From Mesostigma viride (Eukaryota > Streptophyta > Mesostigmatophyceae > Mesostigmatales > Mesostigmataceae): 64,000 nucleotides of DNA. The stretch's first letter is position 1; each line of letters begins with the position of its first letter. The notes below the pieces were generated by a model. That model saw only the letters and a list, made by a program, of their open reading frames with translations, was not told where the DNA came from and made no database searches. The stretch is taken from assembly GCA_009746045.1 (NCBI GenBank), contig RPFO01000670.1, positions 1,468,954 to 1,532,953 on the forward strand. Direction: 5' to 3'. The position numbers were made by a program, and so were the translations under genes. Positions 35,931 through 47,900 of this stretch are shown piece by piece.

Positions 35931-36281
35931 TAAAGGGAAAAAGAAAGAAAGGAAAAAGAAAAGAAAATGTAAATGGTGATAATACGAACAATAATAAATA
36001 AAGACAAAGGAAAGAGTAATAATAATAATAACAAAAATGGACTCACCACGCAGCAATATGGTGCTCACCACTAGACACTCCCGGCCAGTTAGGCTCGAAA
36101 CACACGCGCCCTGATCAAGCAAGCTGTTTCCGGCCCCACCGTCTAGGTCATATCTAGTCGCTCTACACGTAAGCCAGCCATAATTTCAATGCACAAGGCT
36201 ACATGTGCATTTCCATCACCATTCATATTCATCATCCTGAACGACTCGAACACGCGGACACGATAACGGCAGGCTCGAGCT

Positions 36282-36375
36282 ACCATTAATAAATAAATAA
36301 ATTAGACTCGTGCTCCCGTTGGGGAGTCACGGAGCATTAACCCCGATGGATGGATGGATGGATGGATGGATGGGT
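36282..36375 (-). mobile_element. LINE-family 3' end with (TTTA)n tail, beside (GGAT)n
   Basis: On the minus strand it reads gctccgtgactccccaacgg, gagcacgagtctaattta and a (TTTA)n tail. The gactccccaacgggag part can form a stem-loop. A (GGAT)7 run at 36343-36371 abuts it. Confidence 0.6.
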
Positions 36376-36539
36376 GCAAGAAGTCCTACCGGTCTAATCT
36401 ATCTACATCAGCTACCTACAACATCTATCAAAACAGCATCACTAACTACAAACACGAGCTACCATGGTCCGGATTCTCCCGATTTCTGGCCTGCGCTGGT
36501 TGTCTCCTTGATGGAATACAGGAAATAAAGGAATAATCT

Positions 36540-36705
36540 ATAAAACCCTAGCTACTCTACTCAGCAAAGCACCCCTTCCTCCTGGGGGGGGGGGGGGGCT
36601 TGCCCACAGGGGCTGGCGTGTGGGCCTTGACAGTGGTCTGCCACCTCTTCTTGTTCTGCAAAGCAGTCCAAGCAAGAGAGAGGGAGGCCTGCATGGAGGG
36701 AGATT
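36540..36705 (-). pseudogene. LINE ORF2 extreme C-terminal fragment
   Basis: On the minus strand it encodes CLDCFAEQEEVADHC in one frame and LLWTA-like QNKKRWQTTVKAHTP in another. It ends with a Pro/Arg-rich tail next to a G/C homopolymer. This is the same tail as at 5100-5212 of the plus-strand LINE fragment, so it is a 5'-truncated copy of that family. Confidence 0.65.
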
Positions 36706-37138
36706 AACAGCAAACCTCTTGAAGCCATGTGCAACGTATCTGATACAAATCAAAAAGCCTGACTGGTCATGTGTCTGAATTACAAGTTCAAGCATGGCAG
36801 GCTTGTTTGAAGAGCAATATCCATAAGATCACAACCAGCCGTAGCCATTCAAGAGTCCATCCTGACCATGCACGTAATTATTTAGTTAATTCATTATATC
36901 CTGTGCAGTCTCGCTATCGCACGTGCACCCTTCATGCCTGTGCCTGGAGATCTTGTCCTCTTCACCAAACGCCATGCGTCCAGGAATAGTTGTCTCACTT
37001 AATAGATAAGAAATGGTCGTCTCACTAGGTAAAAGTGACCAGAAAGAGCTCCCAAGATTTCCCCACATACTCATCCGCTCTTCATTGGTGACCGCAGCCC
37101 AATGCATGCTCGCCAGCTGCCGTGCGCGCCCGCCGAGG

Positions 37139-40100
37139 CTACAATGACTTGCGATGCAACGCAGCGGCGCCGCTCTCCTCCCACTCCTCTGCAGTCACCC
37201 ACATGGACTTGAACGTGGTCAAGCTGGACAAGATCGATCCCCCGATCCATGTGCTGTGTACACGCTCCGGCGGCGCAAAGATGCGGATCTTCAAACCCTT
37301 GGGCGCACCTGCCTTGGCCTCCGCAAGCAGCCGGCTCCCGAACCCACGGAACATGGTCGACCCGCCGCTGAGCACGATGGTAGAGTAGAGCAGCCGGCGC
37401 AGGTCCAGGTCCGCCAGCGCGATACTGTCCATGACCGTCTGGTGCACACCAGGGCACTCGCTGCCAATCAAGCTGGGCCGGAAGAGCACCTCGGGCGCAC
37501 GGAAACGCTCTGCACCCAGGGTGATGGTGTTCCCGTCCGGCAGCTCGTACGCCTCCCTGGCACCCCCCTGGCGGCTGGCCTCGGCCTCCTCCTCGGCCGC
37601 AGGGTCGGCCGCCACGTAGCAGAGCTTCTCCTTGATCTCCCGCACGACTTCCTTCTCGCTCGACGTGGTCAGCGAGTGGCCCGCCTTGCGCAGCAGCAGC
37701 TGCAGCCGTTCCGTCACGTCGCGCCCCGCCACGTCCACGCGGCCGATGGCGTGCGGGAGCGCAAACCCCTCGAACACGGGCACCGCGTGGCTGGTGCCGT
37801 CGCCCACGTCGAGCACGAGCCCCGTGGTGCGGCCGCTAGCATAGAGCGCGAGCACGGCCTGCACAGAGAGGAACATGCTGGGCACGTTGAAGCTTTCGAA
37901 CATGACCTGCGCCAGGCGCTCGCGGTGGCCCCGCGGGTTGAGGGGGGCCTCCGTCATCAGCACAGGGTGCTCCTCCGACTGAGGAGGGGGGAAGAAAAGG
38001 GCGGAGAGGAGGGGGTGGAAGGGAGGGGAGGAAGGGGGGGGGGAACAGGGGCCAGATATGATGTGGATGCCAGCAGCAGTTGGGGAACATGACCAACACA
38101 TCAGCCATCTCACAGGGGTGCATGCAAGGGCGGTGCGGGAGTGATGGGCCCAGTGCCAGCCTCCCTGCATGCATCCTAAGCCGGGGACAGCGCGTGTGAT
38201 CGTTGCGGAGAGGGAGCGCGCCGGGGACAGCGTCGAGAAACGCGCGCGGATGAGTGGACAACCGCACAGGTATGCCCGCTGAAAGGCATGTGGCCGTTTC
38301 CATTCATACACAGGTATGCCCGCTGAAAGGCATGTGGCCGTTTCCATTCATACACAGGCATGCCCGCTGAAAGGCATGTGGCCGTTTCCATTCATACACA
38401 GGTATGCCCGCTGAAAGGCATGTGGCCGTTTCCATTCATACACAGGTATGCCCGCTGAAAGGCATGTGGCCGTTTCCATTCATACACAGGCATGCCCGCT
38501 GAAAGGCATGTTCGCATGTGAGGATTCACAGGCATGCGTTACCACGGCATTGTGCTTCAATTTTCTAGTCGCTGCCACATGTATGTCCGACAGACAAAGC
38601 ACCACAGATAGAAACGAGGGCACAAGAACCCTCGGTCGCTCTTAGGGGTGCCCAACCAGGGAAGCAATGCCAGGATTATTTTTGCCCTTTAGGGTGCCCA
38701 ACCAGGTAAGAAATGCCAGGATTATTTTTGCCCCTTGGGGAGCGCAACCAGGTAAGAAATGCCAGGATTATTTTTGCCCCTTGGGGAGCGCAACCAGGTA
38801 AGCAATGCCAGGATTATTCTCGCCCTTTGGGGTGCCCAACCAGGGAAGAAATGCCAGGATTATTTTTGCCCTTTGGAGTGCCCAACCAGGTAAGAAATGC
38901 CAGGATTATTTTTGCCCCTTGGGGAGCCCAACCAGGTAAGAAATGCCAGGATTATTCTCGCCCTTTAGGGTTCTCAATTAGGGAAGCAGTGCCAGGACTA
39001 TTCCCCTGATATACTGGAGCTCTCGGTGCTATGCGAGTGCTCTTGGTGGTATTTCCCCACTCATCCGCTATGTGCTTGCTCAACCACATTGTTTCCCCAC
39101 CGGCACTGCTGCAAACCATCTCCAGGCTGTGCATCATCAAATTCGAAACTCTCAAGCCCCCCTTTCCCCGTGAACAAATGCTACTTGTCAATCCGGACAG
39201 CACGCCCTATTGTGGCCCACGTGCGGGTGTTACCTACTAGCACACGTGTGGGTGCCACCCACCTGCACTTGCAACACGTTGTCGTACACGTAGCGCCAGA
39301 GCCGCTCCATATCGTCCCAGTCCTGCACGATGCCGTGCGCTGCGGGCGCATCACGCAGGGACAGGTGGCGCAACGGGGCGCCACGTGCAGGTTTGTCAGC
39401 CATGCACATTGACCGTGCAGACCAGGGTGCCATGCAGGAGTGAGGGGCTCCTGTCGCCCGCTATCCCGCGCCAACAGCAGGTATTACGTGCGCAACACTA
39501 TAGAGTCTGAGGTCCGACGCCACTATAGAGCAGAAGCAACAACTGATTGGGGGCCCCGTCGCATAGCAGGATTTGTAAAACGTTGCCCCCATGAACGAAG
39601 CAACGGTAACGCCCCCATAACAAATAATGCCCACGAACCCTGCCACAAGGAGTTGGCTCCTGCGGGTATCCTGGTAACGCGGCTAGTGGGTGAAAGGTGG
39701 AGGCTGTCATGAGGCTACCCGCAAGGAGGTTGAGGTGGAGGCTACACGCAAAGACGAGAAAAGAAATGGTGCGGGGACCCGACATTTGTCCCTTGACGTT
39801 CGCTGCTTCAACCCGACCCCCCTCACTCACCAACCACCAACCCTACCCCCCTCACTCACCAACCACCAACCCGACCCCCCTCACTCATCAACCACCAACC
39901 CCACCCCCCTCACTCATCAACCACCAACCCTACCCCCCTCACTCATCAACCACCAACCCCACCCCCCTCACTCATCAACCACCACCCCCACCCCCCTCAC
40001 TCATCAACCACCACCCCCACCCCCTCACTCATCAACCACCAACCCCACCCCCTCACTCATCAACCACCACCCCCACCCCCTCACTCATCAACCACCAACC

Positions 40101-43100
40101 CCACCCCCCTCACTCATCAACCACCAACCCTTACCCCCTCACTCATCAACCACCAACCCCACCCCCTCACTCATCAACCACCAACCCTTACCCCCTCACT
40201 CATCAACCACCAACCCAACCCCCTCACTCATCAACCACCTACCCCACCCCCTCACTGATCAACCACCAACCCCACCCCCTCACTCATTAACCACCAACCC
40301 CAACCCCCTCACTCATCAACCACCAACCCCACCCCCCTCACTCATCAACCACCAACCCACCCCCTCACTCATCAACCACCAACCCCACCCCCTCACTCAT
40401 CAACCACCAACCCCACCCCCTCACTCATCAACCACCAACCCCAGCCCCCTCACTCATCAACCACCAACCCCACCCCCCTCACTCATCAACCACCAACCCC
40501 ACCCCCCTCACTCATCAACCACAGAACGAGCCACATCACAGCAGGCGCAGGAGAGTGTCGAGGAGCCGCCTACCTGGCACGTGTCAGTGTCTAGGATGCA
40601 GGCAGCAACTTCCCATTCTGTACAAACGGCTGCAAGGGGCTTTGTTGCATGTCTTCAACAGGCTTCACGGCATGTTCTGAAATCTGCCCGTGCTCCCGCC
40701 GTTTCCATCCATACCGCAGGGCCCCACGCGTCTTGTCCGCACTCACAGCTCTTCTTCCCACGGGTCTTGTCCGCATTCACAGCTCTCCTTCCCACGGTCT
40801 TGTCCGCACTCACAGCTCTCCTTCCCACGCGTCTTGTCCGCACTCACAGCTCTCCTTCCTACGCGTTTTGTCCGCACTCACAGCCTCTCTTCCCACGGGT
40901 CTTGTCCGCACCCACAGCTCTCCTTCCTACGCGTCTTGTCCGCACTCACAGCTCTTCTTCCCACGGGTCTTGTCCGCACCCACAGCTCTGCTTCCCACGG
41001 GACTTGTCCGCACTCACAGCTCTTCTTCCCACCGGTCTTGTCCAGTTGGTGCATGCACCACGGTGGCATGGGTCCTCATTCTTCATGGGCATGGGTATTG
41101 GATCCGGCATGCGCCACATCACCACCGCATACGCAGCTATCCTCAACAGGCTGCGCGACTGTTCTCCTTGCCCCGTGCGTGTTCCCCTTTACACGTGCGT
41201 GCCTCACCCATCATCTTTACCCCGCCCCAACCACGATGGCACAAAGAAAATCGCACGGCCGAACCCATCAGCGCATACAAAGAGCCATCACAAACAACGA
41301 GAGCCACACACGGTCGCCTCACCCATGGGATGGCTGAGCTTCAAGATGCCTCGCAGCGAGCTGGCCTGGTAGTGGTGCGTTGATGGCATGCCAGGCAGGG
41401 GAGCATACACACACAGACACAACACACAGACAGACACATGCACACACACATACACAACACACACACACACGCACGCACACACACACACACAAGAATTGCA
41501 CCACAAGCACACGGCAGTACACGAGTGTCATCTTACCCTGCAAAGCAAGCCCCCTCACCCCATCATGCTCCCCAATGCCACGCCATATATACGCCATTCC
41601 CGTCAGGTGACGCAGGAAACCGTGGTGCAAAAGTTCACAAAACCAGCCCGCTGGGTCCACAAGAACCAACCCTGCAGAACGTGCACTTGAATTCCCACGA
41701 GGAAATAAATGCAGCCAACCCCACAAGCAGATACTTGCATGCATGCATCCCAGCTGCGCCCTGCGCCCACAGGGGCCAGCGCCACGGCCTGGGCTCCCAT
41801 ACTGTCTATCCTTGGTTGGGTGCTGGACAAGGAACCAGCTGGACAGGGACAAGACAAGCCACTCGAAGAACGGACAGAGGGGGCAGAAGACACAGGGGAG
41901 GTTGCCACGCGGTGCATGCGTGCAGCGCACGGCTGCACATCCCTAGCATAGAAATGATGCCCTCCGTCCTGCCTCAATGCACGCTATCATCGACTGCCAT
42001 CCATGCACGCTGCCATCCATGCACGCTGCCATCCATGAATGCTGCCACACGCTACAAAATTTCCCCCCGCGCTCGAAACAGCAGGGGCCGAGGACGGAGG
42101 AGGGAAGGAGAGCACGCAGCGGGGGCCGAGGACGGAGGAGGGAAGGAGAGCACGCAGCAGTGGCCGAGGAAGGAGGAGGGAAGGAAAGCACGCAGCGGGG
42201 GCCGAGGAAGGAGGAGGGAAGGAGAGCACGCAGCAGGGGCCGAGGACGGAGGAGGGAAGGAGAGCACGCAGCAGGGGCCGAGGAAGGAGGGATGGAGAGC
42301 ACGCAGGTCATGCTGTGGGGGAGCCAATGCCACGCTGGTGCCCTTGCCATAGCAAGCCCTTGCTCCAAAAGGCACTGGCCCCTTGCCAGGCAAACAGCCC
42401 CAAACACGCGCTTCCCTTCCACTCCCACAAGCGACACATAACACAGGACGACCTTGTGGGCTACACTGGCCTGTACAAAGGTACGAGCGCAGGTATGCCG
42501 TGACTCTCCCAATCGAAGCATGCAAATGAAACATTCATGAATCACAGCCTGCCTGGTGGGCTACAATGGCCGGCCTTGTGGGGTAGGAAGGCCTGCCAAT
42601 TATTGTGCTTACCTGGGGCCCCACAAACACGTCGCCATCAGCGGCCGCCGCCCCGGCCATCACACGCACGTGCTTGGGCCGGCCCACGCTGCGAGGAGAG
42701 GGAGGGAGGGAGGGAGGGAGGGAGGGAGGGAGGGAGGGAGGGAGGGAGGGAGGGAGGGAGGGAGGGAGGGAGGGAGGGAGGGAGGGAGGGAGGGAGGGAG
42801 GGAGGGAGGAGGAGGGAGGGAGGGAGGGAGGGAGGGAGGGAGGGAGGGAGGGAGGAGGGAGGAGGGAGGGAGGGAGGAGGGAGGGGAGGGAGGGAGGGAG
42901 GGAGGGAGGGAGGGAGGGAGGGAGGAGGGAGGAGGGAGGGAGGGAGGGAGGGAGGGAGGGAGGGAGGAGGGAGGGAGGGAGGGAGGAGGGAGGGAGGGAG
43001 GGAGGGAGGAGGGAGGGAGGGAGGGAGGGAGGGAGGGAGGGGGGGGGGGGGGGAGAGCGAAAAGATTTGCAGCAGCACACGAGTAACATTTCACCGTGGT

Positions 43101-43870
43101 GAACAAGGCCAGCTGTCAGTGTGCTGGCGCTGACAACATCGACGTGCATGACTTGGAGCATTGCGGGGAGCCGAAACCATGTTGGGCAGCGGGCTTGGAC
43201 ACGGGCTAGGGCAGTCAGCAGGTCAAGGCTCATCCCCACTACAGTTGCTAGCAACAACACTACCAGCGGTTCCAATCCCAGGCTTGGCAAAAACACCCCG
43301 GGTGGGAACCCTCACACTGCTGCCCAAGGATCTGAGGCATCGGTGAGGCAATGCATTAAGCATGTAACAACGCTGGTGCCGGCTGGGATACGAACAAGGA
43401 GCGTCAGCAAAGTGTATATACTGGGTTTTGATAGCCCCCTTACATACATGCTCGTCAGAGGAGCAAACGGTACCTGCAGAATCCAGCGCGAGACATGCTA
43501 GACACGCTACGAAGATACATACATGGAGGGAATCGAGGCCTTGGGCGCATTGTCCCCTGCAAACCCTGCCTTGATGACTCCGGAGCCCTGGGGTGAGGAA
43601 GACAAGGTAGGGCAAGGAACACAGCAGCACCGGTGCATGATATAAGGGTCCTCCCTGCCATCCGTACATCGATTGCCTTCATTGCCAACCGCGAGATAAT
43701 GCTTTCGCTAATGCTTAAAAGCAATCAGAAAAACAATCCAATGCCGCGACAGTCATCGAGGTAGCCACAGGCTCGGTCACTAGTGAATGCTCAGTGTGTA
43801 ATCCAGTGAGCCTCGTGCGCCCTCCACTTACGCTGTCAATAACAACGGGCTGATTTGCCAGCCCGTCCAT
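37139..43870 (-). CDS. ARP1: Actin-related protein 1 (centractin, dynactin subunit)
   Basis: Model: complement of 43832-43870, 43523-43587, 42613-42688, 41323-41365, 39263-39339 and 37139-37978, descending; phases agree, 379 aa (animal ARP1 is 376). ARP1 forms the short actin-like filament of dynactin, the adaptor of cytoplasmic dynein. Seen: [18 protein letters not shown] (phosphate 1 loop, 7-24), [16 protein letters not shown] (33-48), [19 protein letters not shown] (64-82), [14 protein letters not shown], then [16 protein letters not shown] (phosphate 2), [20 protein letters not shown] and a C-terminal FKSMWV...LHRKSL. VRVMAG and the HRKSL-type end are closer to ARP1 than to conventional actin (usual end HRKCF). 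Internal exons are only 43-77 bp, separated by introns full of minisatellites. It is divergently paired with the dehydrogenase gene. Confidence 0.93.
38268..38512. repeat. 44-bp minisatellite in ARP1 intron 5
   Basis: Six copies, exactly 44 bp apart (38268, 38312, 38356 and so on), each with aggtatgcccgctgaaaggc followed by atgtggccgtttcc. Confidence 0.95.
38645..39000. repeat. About 47-bp minisatellite in ARP1 intron 5
   Basis: Seven imperfect copies with cccaaccagggaagaaatgc then caggattatttttgcccttt. Confidence 0.93.
39815..40522. repeat. 28-29-bp C-rich minisatellite in ARP1 intron 4
   Basis: About 24 copies of a unit of the type ccccctcactcatcaaccac plus caacccca. It is C-only versus G-poor on one strand and gives a false 560-aa plus-strand ORF. 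Confidence 0.95.
40700..41045. repeat. About 34-bp minisatellite in ARP1 intron 4
   Basis: About ten copies with cacgggtcttgtccgcactc then acagctcttcttcc. Confidence 0.92.
41409..41492. repeat. (CA)n-rich microsatellite
   Basis: Imperfect CA array 45 bp upstream, in gene sense, of the 43-bp ARP1 exon 4. Confidence 0.9.
42078..42306. repeat. About 38-bp minisatellite in ARP1 intron 3
   Basis: Six copies with ggggccgaggacggaggagg then gaaggagagcacgcagca. Confidence 0.93.
42701..43053. repeat. (GGGA)n microsatellite abutting ARP1 exon 3
   Basis: About 350 bp of GGGA with GGA slips, ending in a G run. In gene sense it is (TCCC)n and forms the pyrimidine tract directly before the exon at 42688. 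Confidence 0.95.
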
Positions 43871-44955
43871 ATCTCTAGATTGTCAATGGACCAGGATCAC
43901 GCCCCCAATTTTCCGGGTATTATTCACAGCCGGTATCTGTCACAAAAAGACATGTGCCTAACGTGCATTTATCCAAACTAGCAATGTTCCAGAGTATTGG
44001 AGCATGAAGGGATTCCCATCCCTCTGACTTTCGTACTGCCGCCCTATAAATAAAAATCTGATAAAACTTAAGCAACCGTGTCGTTTATACTCTAATTTAA
44101 ATTGCTGCATTCATTCTGAAAAATCACAGGCGCCTGCCGGATGAGCATAGCTTAATTATTATCACAAGAAATTCGAAGGCGTGCGGTAGCGTATGTCTCG
44201 CTCGCGTTTCTTCCCGTCTGCCTGCCCCGTGCAAGCTAAGGGAAATGGCTCTTGCCTGAATCGTACAAGCGAATTCCTGGCACGATACGGTGAAGTCGAC
44301 GGACATTTCCAGTAGGATCAGTCAGGTGACCTCAGGAGGTACACCCGTAGTAGTGTGTGGGCGGTTCCGCTTACACCCGTAGTAGTGTATTCAGCCGTTC
44401 ACATCCATGCGCCAAGTTGCAATGAACCGGCGCGGGAATCAACTCAACTCAACTCATCAACTCAACATCCATGCGATGCCAGGTGGACAACCGTACCACG
44501 TTCAAGAGCAGAAGGTTAGTATAAAATTCTTCGCTGAAGCTGGGATCCAACTGAACTCAACTGAACTGAACTGAACTTTGACTGCTCGTCGCACGCAGCA
44601 TAAACATTTTGCTGGCGTTCGCCATTTGCGCGCGAAGATCCCCTCCTTGCGAGGCCGAAAGGCTATCCGACGTGGCCACGAAAATTTATCACCGTGACGA
44701 AGAGGGTCATCGTTGGGCAGCCTATGACATTGGCAAATGGAGTGACGTTATGGCTTTTACTTTGCATGAAAACAGATGAATGTATGGCGAATCGTAAGCG
44801 CCAATTAGAGTTCATGCTCCCATGTGCTCGTGCGTGTAGATATACGCAGCTCCTGCGTTCATCTGGTGCGGTCGGGAATTGATTTGGCCATCTTGTTGCG
44901 TCGAGATCGACTTGGTATAGTTTGTTCACGTCCATTGCCAGTCGTAGTCAACACC
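43871..44955. promoter_or_regulatory. Divergent intergenic region of ARP1 and HIBADH genes
   Basis: The start codons at 43870 (minus) and 44956 (plus) are 1.1 kb apart. Within it tacacccgtagtagtgt occurs twice (about 44340 and 44372). Short degenerate runs of caact/gaact occur at 44438-44466 and 44549-44577. No TATA box is clear. A shared promoter is inferred from geometry only. Confidence 0.5.
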
Positions 44956-47900
44956 ATGTTACGATTTGCACGGCTAGCTGGCCAGCATGTCCTTTGCAAA
45001 AATAGCCAGCGTCTCGTATCGGTAAGTTGCTGTCACCTTCCCTTTGGATCTTGCTCCCGCTCCTAAGCAGCGTTGGCCCAAAAGTGATCATTAGTGACCA
45101 GTCACAGACCAGCTGCTCTCCTTAATCCCCTTGGCTGGCCAGCAAGCGCTCACTGCCTGCTGGGCATGTAGGATTTGTGATGAAATCGGATGCAGAGCGG
45201 CTGCCATTCCCTGTCCGGACTGTGTACCGTACATCGTCGCTAGCGGCAATTGCGATAGACGCTAACTCGCACGCATGCATGCACCTGCACACGTGCATGC
45301 ATCACAATTGCCGGGCCGCAGACGATGGCTTCCAACCCAGAGCTTGGCTTCATCGGCCTGGGCAACATGGGCTCCCGTATGGCCGCGAATCTGCTGCGTA
45401 AGGGGTACCGCCTGGTGGTCCACGACAAGAGCACCTCCGCCGTCGACGACGCGCGTGCCCTGGGTGCGACCGTTGGTCACACGCCGTCCGACGTGGCGTC
45501 GAGGAGCGAGATTGTCTTCACGATGCTACCCTCGACGCCGCATGTACGATGCGATGGGGTGTGGGTGGGGCAGGGGAATTGGGCACGCAATGAGGTTCTA
45601 AGCAGGCCAGATATTCTCGCTTGTCACCAGATGTTCTCGCTTGTCAGCAGATGTTCTCGCTTGTCAGCAGATTTTCTCACTTGTCAGCAGATGGTCTCGC
45701 TTGTCAGCAGATTTTCTCACTTGTCAGCAGATGGTCTCGGTTGTCAGCGGATGTTATCGCTTTTCAACAGCGAGCCTAGAATGTGCTTTGGGTGCCTAGA
45801 GTGAGTACAACGGTTTGACGTCCTCTGTACAGTAAACAAACAACCGGTGTGCATATCATAACGGTCCGCACGTAAGCATGGCCGGCCCTGCCCGGTACCG
45901 TCTCCGTATTGATACTGGGAGGAGGAGGACGGGGCAGGGGGTAGGAGGGGGCAAAGATGAGGGTGCGGCTGGTGGCTGGGTGGTGAGGATGCCGGCTCGA
46001 GCCTAGCCGATAAATCGCTGTGCTAACGGCGACCTTACCGACATGAACTGGCGCTAGTGAACAAAGCAGTTGCTGGTTAGCCCATGTTCTGTCCTCGTGT
46101 CATCATCCAACAGCAGCCGTGTCATCCAACAGCAGCTGTGTCATCCAACGGCTGGCACCTTCCTCCTACGCAGCATGTGCCGGATGCTGCTGTCCCTCAC
46201 CGCATGCAGGCGCAGGGCCGGTGCATGTCCCCGTGTTACCTGCTTCCCATCCTTCTGCTTCCATCCGCGTGTCACCTGCTTCCCTGCTGCCGCCGGTCCT
46301 GGTGCCTTGCTCCTACCCCTTGCCACCACCTACCCCGATGGTGTCATCTCTCACTCCACTCCCCCATCGGGCACATTCACGGGTTTATTTTGGTACAGGT
46401 GGACGAGGTCTATTTTGGGGAACACGGCATCCTCTCCTCCCACCCCGGTGCGGCCCCCCGCCTGCGCGCCCGCCTGCTGGTGGACATGTCGACCATCCAC
46501 CCGTCCATGTCGCGGCGACTAGCGCAAGAGGTCCAGGCTCGACGGGACCATCCCGCAGGTCGGTATTCCTCCATGGCTCCTGGCACCTGGGGTAGCACCA
46601 ACTACATGGCCAGGGACAACACCATTTATGTGGCAGGCGATGGCACCCAACTAGTCGGTGGCTGGGGAGCTTCCCTGCATGGTGGAGGTGTCAAACTGGG
46701 CACGCGCGTGTCTGGTCTCTGTGTTCTAATGATTTGGAATGCACGCTTCCTGTCTGCTCTTTTGAGACTGTCTTGAGAAAGGGAGAGGGACGGCTTCTAT
46801 TTCCCTTTATCCAGGTTCTCGCAATTCCAGCAGGTCTTGTCCTCGTCAGCCAGTGCACCAACCGTTCCCAACCGTTCCCAACCGGGGTAGTTACTGTTGC
46901 TACTGCTATCACCAGCCACCTACACCTTCAGCACATCCGCCATGGCTTCCGAGGGTGCGCAGCCCATCCATCATCTCAGCCTATCTCTCAACTGCATCCT
47001 ACCCTCCCGGTTTCCCTTCCTCCTCATGCGGGCCCCTGCCTACACCAATGCCTGGCCCTGCCTACACAACTGCCTGCCCCTGCCTACACCACTGCCTGCC
47101 TCTGCTACGGCAGCGGAAAGCTCGTCCGCGGGCGCGCCCCCTCTGGCGGTTCTGGACGCTCCAGTGTCGGGGGGTGTCACGGGTGCGGAGGCGGCCTCCC
47201 TCACGTTCATGGTAGGATGCATGGGCACCCCAGGGTCGCGTGCACTCTATGGCCGCATGCACCCCATGGCGACCACATCCACCCCATGGTCCTAGGCGCC
47301 AGTATTGCGCAATAGTGGGCCAGCTGCGCACGCACACTACCCATGTGTGGCGCAGGGCTGGTGGCGCAGCTTCTGAAATATGTTTGGCAGCTTCTGAAAT
47401 ATGTTTGGCAGCTTCTGAAAGATGTTTGGCAGCTTCTGAAAGATGTTTGGCAGCTTCTGAAAGATGTTTGGCAGCTTCTGAAAGATGTTTGGCAGCTCCT
47501 GAAAGATGTTTGGCAGCTTCTGAAAGATGCTTGGCATTCGTCGGCCCCATCCCAGGTGGCGCTCATGGGGTGATGGGGCAAGGACAGCTGCGGGGTAGGA
47601 TAGTGGTGCCGCTTCAGGTGTCTTGCATCCCTTGCAGCAAGGGACCACGGCCATGCGTGCATGGGTAAATGGTTGATCTGCCATCGTATCTGCCATCGTA
47701 CAGGGCCAGTGGGATGATGCCATCCAAGGTAGCCAGGCATGGCGACCTGGTCGCAGAGCAGTGTCTGGGGCCTACCCTGTGCCGCACACTGACGCCACGC
47801 GTAGCACCCAAAACACAGTGGCGGACTGCGGCGATGCGCATCCGTGGCAGCGACAGTGACACCGCGTTGTTCTTACTGCTACCGCTACCATTTTTGGTGT

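Larger units (their letters stand above)
33494..37138. other. Convergent intergenic region with retroelement remains
   Basis: Lies between the 3' ends of DUF3422 and ARP1. I see no gene. It holds a (CA)n and (CCA)n block, a B-box-like agttcgattccgg at 35429-35441, a purine-rich run 35930-36030, and several LINE/SINE 3' ends listed separately. A 26-bp string (gagacaaccagcgcaggcca plus gaaatc) occurs at 34794-34819 and in reverse near 36475-36500. Confidence 0.6.

Noticed and set aside
37154-38092. 312-aa plus-strand ORF
   Set aside because: Antisense shadow of the large ARP1 exon.
39690-41383. 560-aa plus-strand ORF rich in Thr/Pro/His
   Set aside because: It covers two minisatellites inside an ARP1 intron, on the opposite strand to the gene, and has no domain.
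42535-43296. 253-aa Pro/Ser ORF on the minus strand
   Set aside because: Mostly (TCCC)n. Only its [13 protein letters not shown] to VGPQ part is real, and that is ARP1 exon 3.
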